NCBI GenBank assembly: GCA_017610545.1
Contig: JAFCBV010000092.1
Location: 1-5,199 of the forward strand
Source of the DNA: Candidatus Nanohalarchaeota archaeon
GTDB taxonomy: Archaea > EX4484-52 > B79-G9
DNA length: 5,199 bases
Reading direction: 5' to 3'
A program made the position numbers and the translations under genes. A model generated the notes under the pieces. It was not told the origin of the DNA and made no database searches. It saw only the letters and a list, made by a program, of their open reading frames with translations. This document shows positions 4,744 through 5,199 of the stretch, piece after piece (positions within the stretch are counted from its first letter, which is position 1; each line of letters begins with the position of its first letter).

Positions 4744-5199
4744 ATGAAAATATTCATAGAGACTTATGGCTGTGACACCAATAAAGTGTCAACAGAAATC
4801 ATGGCAGCAAAGCTTCTGGAGGCAGGGTACACATTTGCATCAAAAGATGATGCCGAGCTCATAATAATAAACTCCTGTGTCCTCAACCCTGCAACTGAAA
4901 GAAAGATTCTTGCAAGGCTTGGCGAGCTTCAAAACTCAAATTCGCGCGTTCTTGTAACAGGCTGTATGGCTGAGGTGCAAAAAGAGCGGATAATGCAGCG
5001 GCTGCCTGAGGCATCTGTTGCAGGAGTTAATTCATTCTCAAACATAGCAGAAATTGTAAAAAAAATCGAGAGCGGCCTCAAAGTCCTGCGCTTGACTGAC
5101 ACGCCGCGCCAGTTGATTGGAGAGGCGCGCGCAAGAATAAGCCCGGCAATATCTGTGGTGCAGATTGCGACAGGGTGCCTTGAAACCTGTGTCTTCTGT
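4744..5199 (+). CDS. tRNA-t6A37 methylthiotransferase, MiaB/CDKAL1-like (3' truncated by window end)
   Basis: The first 152 residues of a radical-SAM methylthiotransferase. Enzymes of the archaeal/eukaryal e-MtaB (CDKAL1) group add a methylthio group to t6A at position 37 of tRNAs reading ANN codons. The N-terminal domain carries its three iron-sulfur cluster cysteines in typical settings: YGC (C10), NSC (C45) and TGC (C74). The second cluster, which cleaves S-adenosylmethionine, is bound by CxxxCxxC, here C145-LET-C149-VF-C152; the window ends on that last cysteine. The approach sequence ISVVQIATGCLETC fits the archaeal group better than bacterial MiaB or RimO. The rest of the radical-SAM barrel and any TRAM domain lie outside the window. 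ATG 4744 starts exactly at MKIFIETYGC, the family's usual N-terminus, and is 27.5 bp from the shared TATA-like element. Confidence 0.9.
   Translation, partial: MKIFIETYGCDTNKVSTEIMAAKLLEAGYTFASKDDAELIIINSCVLNPATERKILARLGELQNSNSRVLVTGCMAEVQKERIMQRLPEASVAGVNSFSNIAEIVKKIESGLKVLRLTDTPRQLIGEARARISPAISVVQIATGCLETCVFC

Noticed and set aside
4395..4775. Plus-strand open frame of 126 codons opposite the channel gene
   Set aside because: It is antisense to a clear MscS gene, runs across the divergent promoter and overlaps the methylthiotransferase start. Its protein resembles nothing known.

Overview
The window looks archaeal. It carries a gene of the PAN family (the proteasome-activating AAA+ ATPase), a tRNA-Ala gene with a bulge-helix-bulge (BHB) type intron in its T-loop and no encoded CCA, and the N-terminal part of an archaeal/eukaryal-type tRNA methylthiotransferase. 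Four starts (478, 2730, 4689 on the minus strand, 4744) lie about 27 bp from the centre of a TATA-like box with no Shine-Dalgarno sequence, which fits leaderless archaeal transcription. The lineage cannot be fixed from this stretch. An uncultivated DPANN-like or euryarchaeal genome is possible, but that is inference.

Layout: (1) bases 1-364 hold a possible tail of an upstream gene and a 106-residue protein I do not recognise. (2) 478-1547 is a pan gene with two separate lesions: an exact 36-bp in-frame tandem duplication after Walker B, and a deletion of roughly 100 bp that removes most of the AAA+ lid and shifts the frame. The true C-terminal segment is still readable in another frame up to 1547. 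(3) 1585-2184 is an intact Icc-like metallophosphoesterase of the COG2129 type. (4) Starting one base after its stop, on the opposite strand, is tRNA-Ala(GGC), 2294 to 2185, interrupted by a 37-nt intron between tRNA positions 59 and 60. (5) 2373-2655 is a gene-free block made almost entirely of inverted repeats: about nine hairpins with related architecture but differing stem sequences. (6) 2730-3614 is an EamA/DMT-family membrane transporter, convergent with (7) an MscS-family mechanosensitive channel (4689 to 3619). (8) A 54-bp divergent promoter region has one TATA-like element exactly midway between two start codons and a 10-bp direct repeat on either side of it. (9) 4744-5199 is the start of a MiaB/CDKAL1-like methylthiotransferase, cut by the window end at the last cysteine of its radical-SAM motif.

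The genes do not form one pathway. Two relate to tRNA (the tRNA-Ala gene and the tRNA-modifying methylthiotransferase), one to protein turnover (pan), and two are membrane proteins. The points most worth following up are the hairpin array, the T-loop intron, the damaged pan gene and the symmetric divergent promoter.
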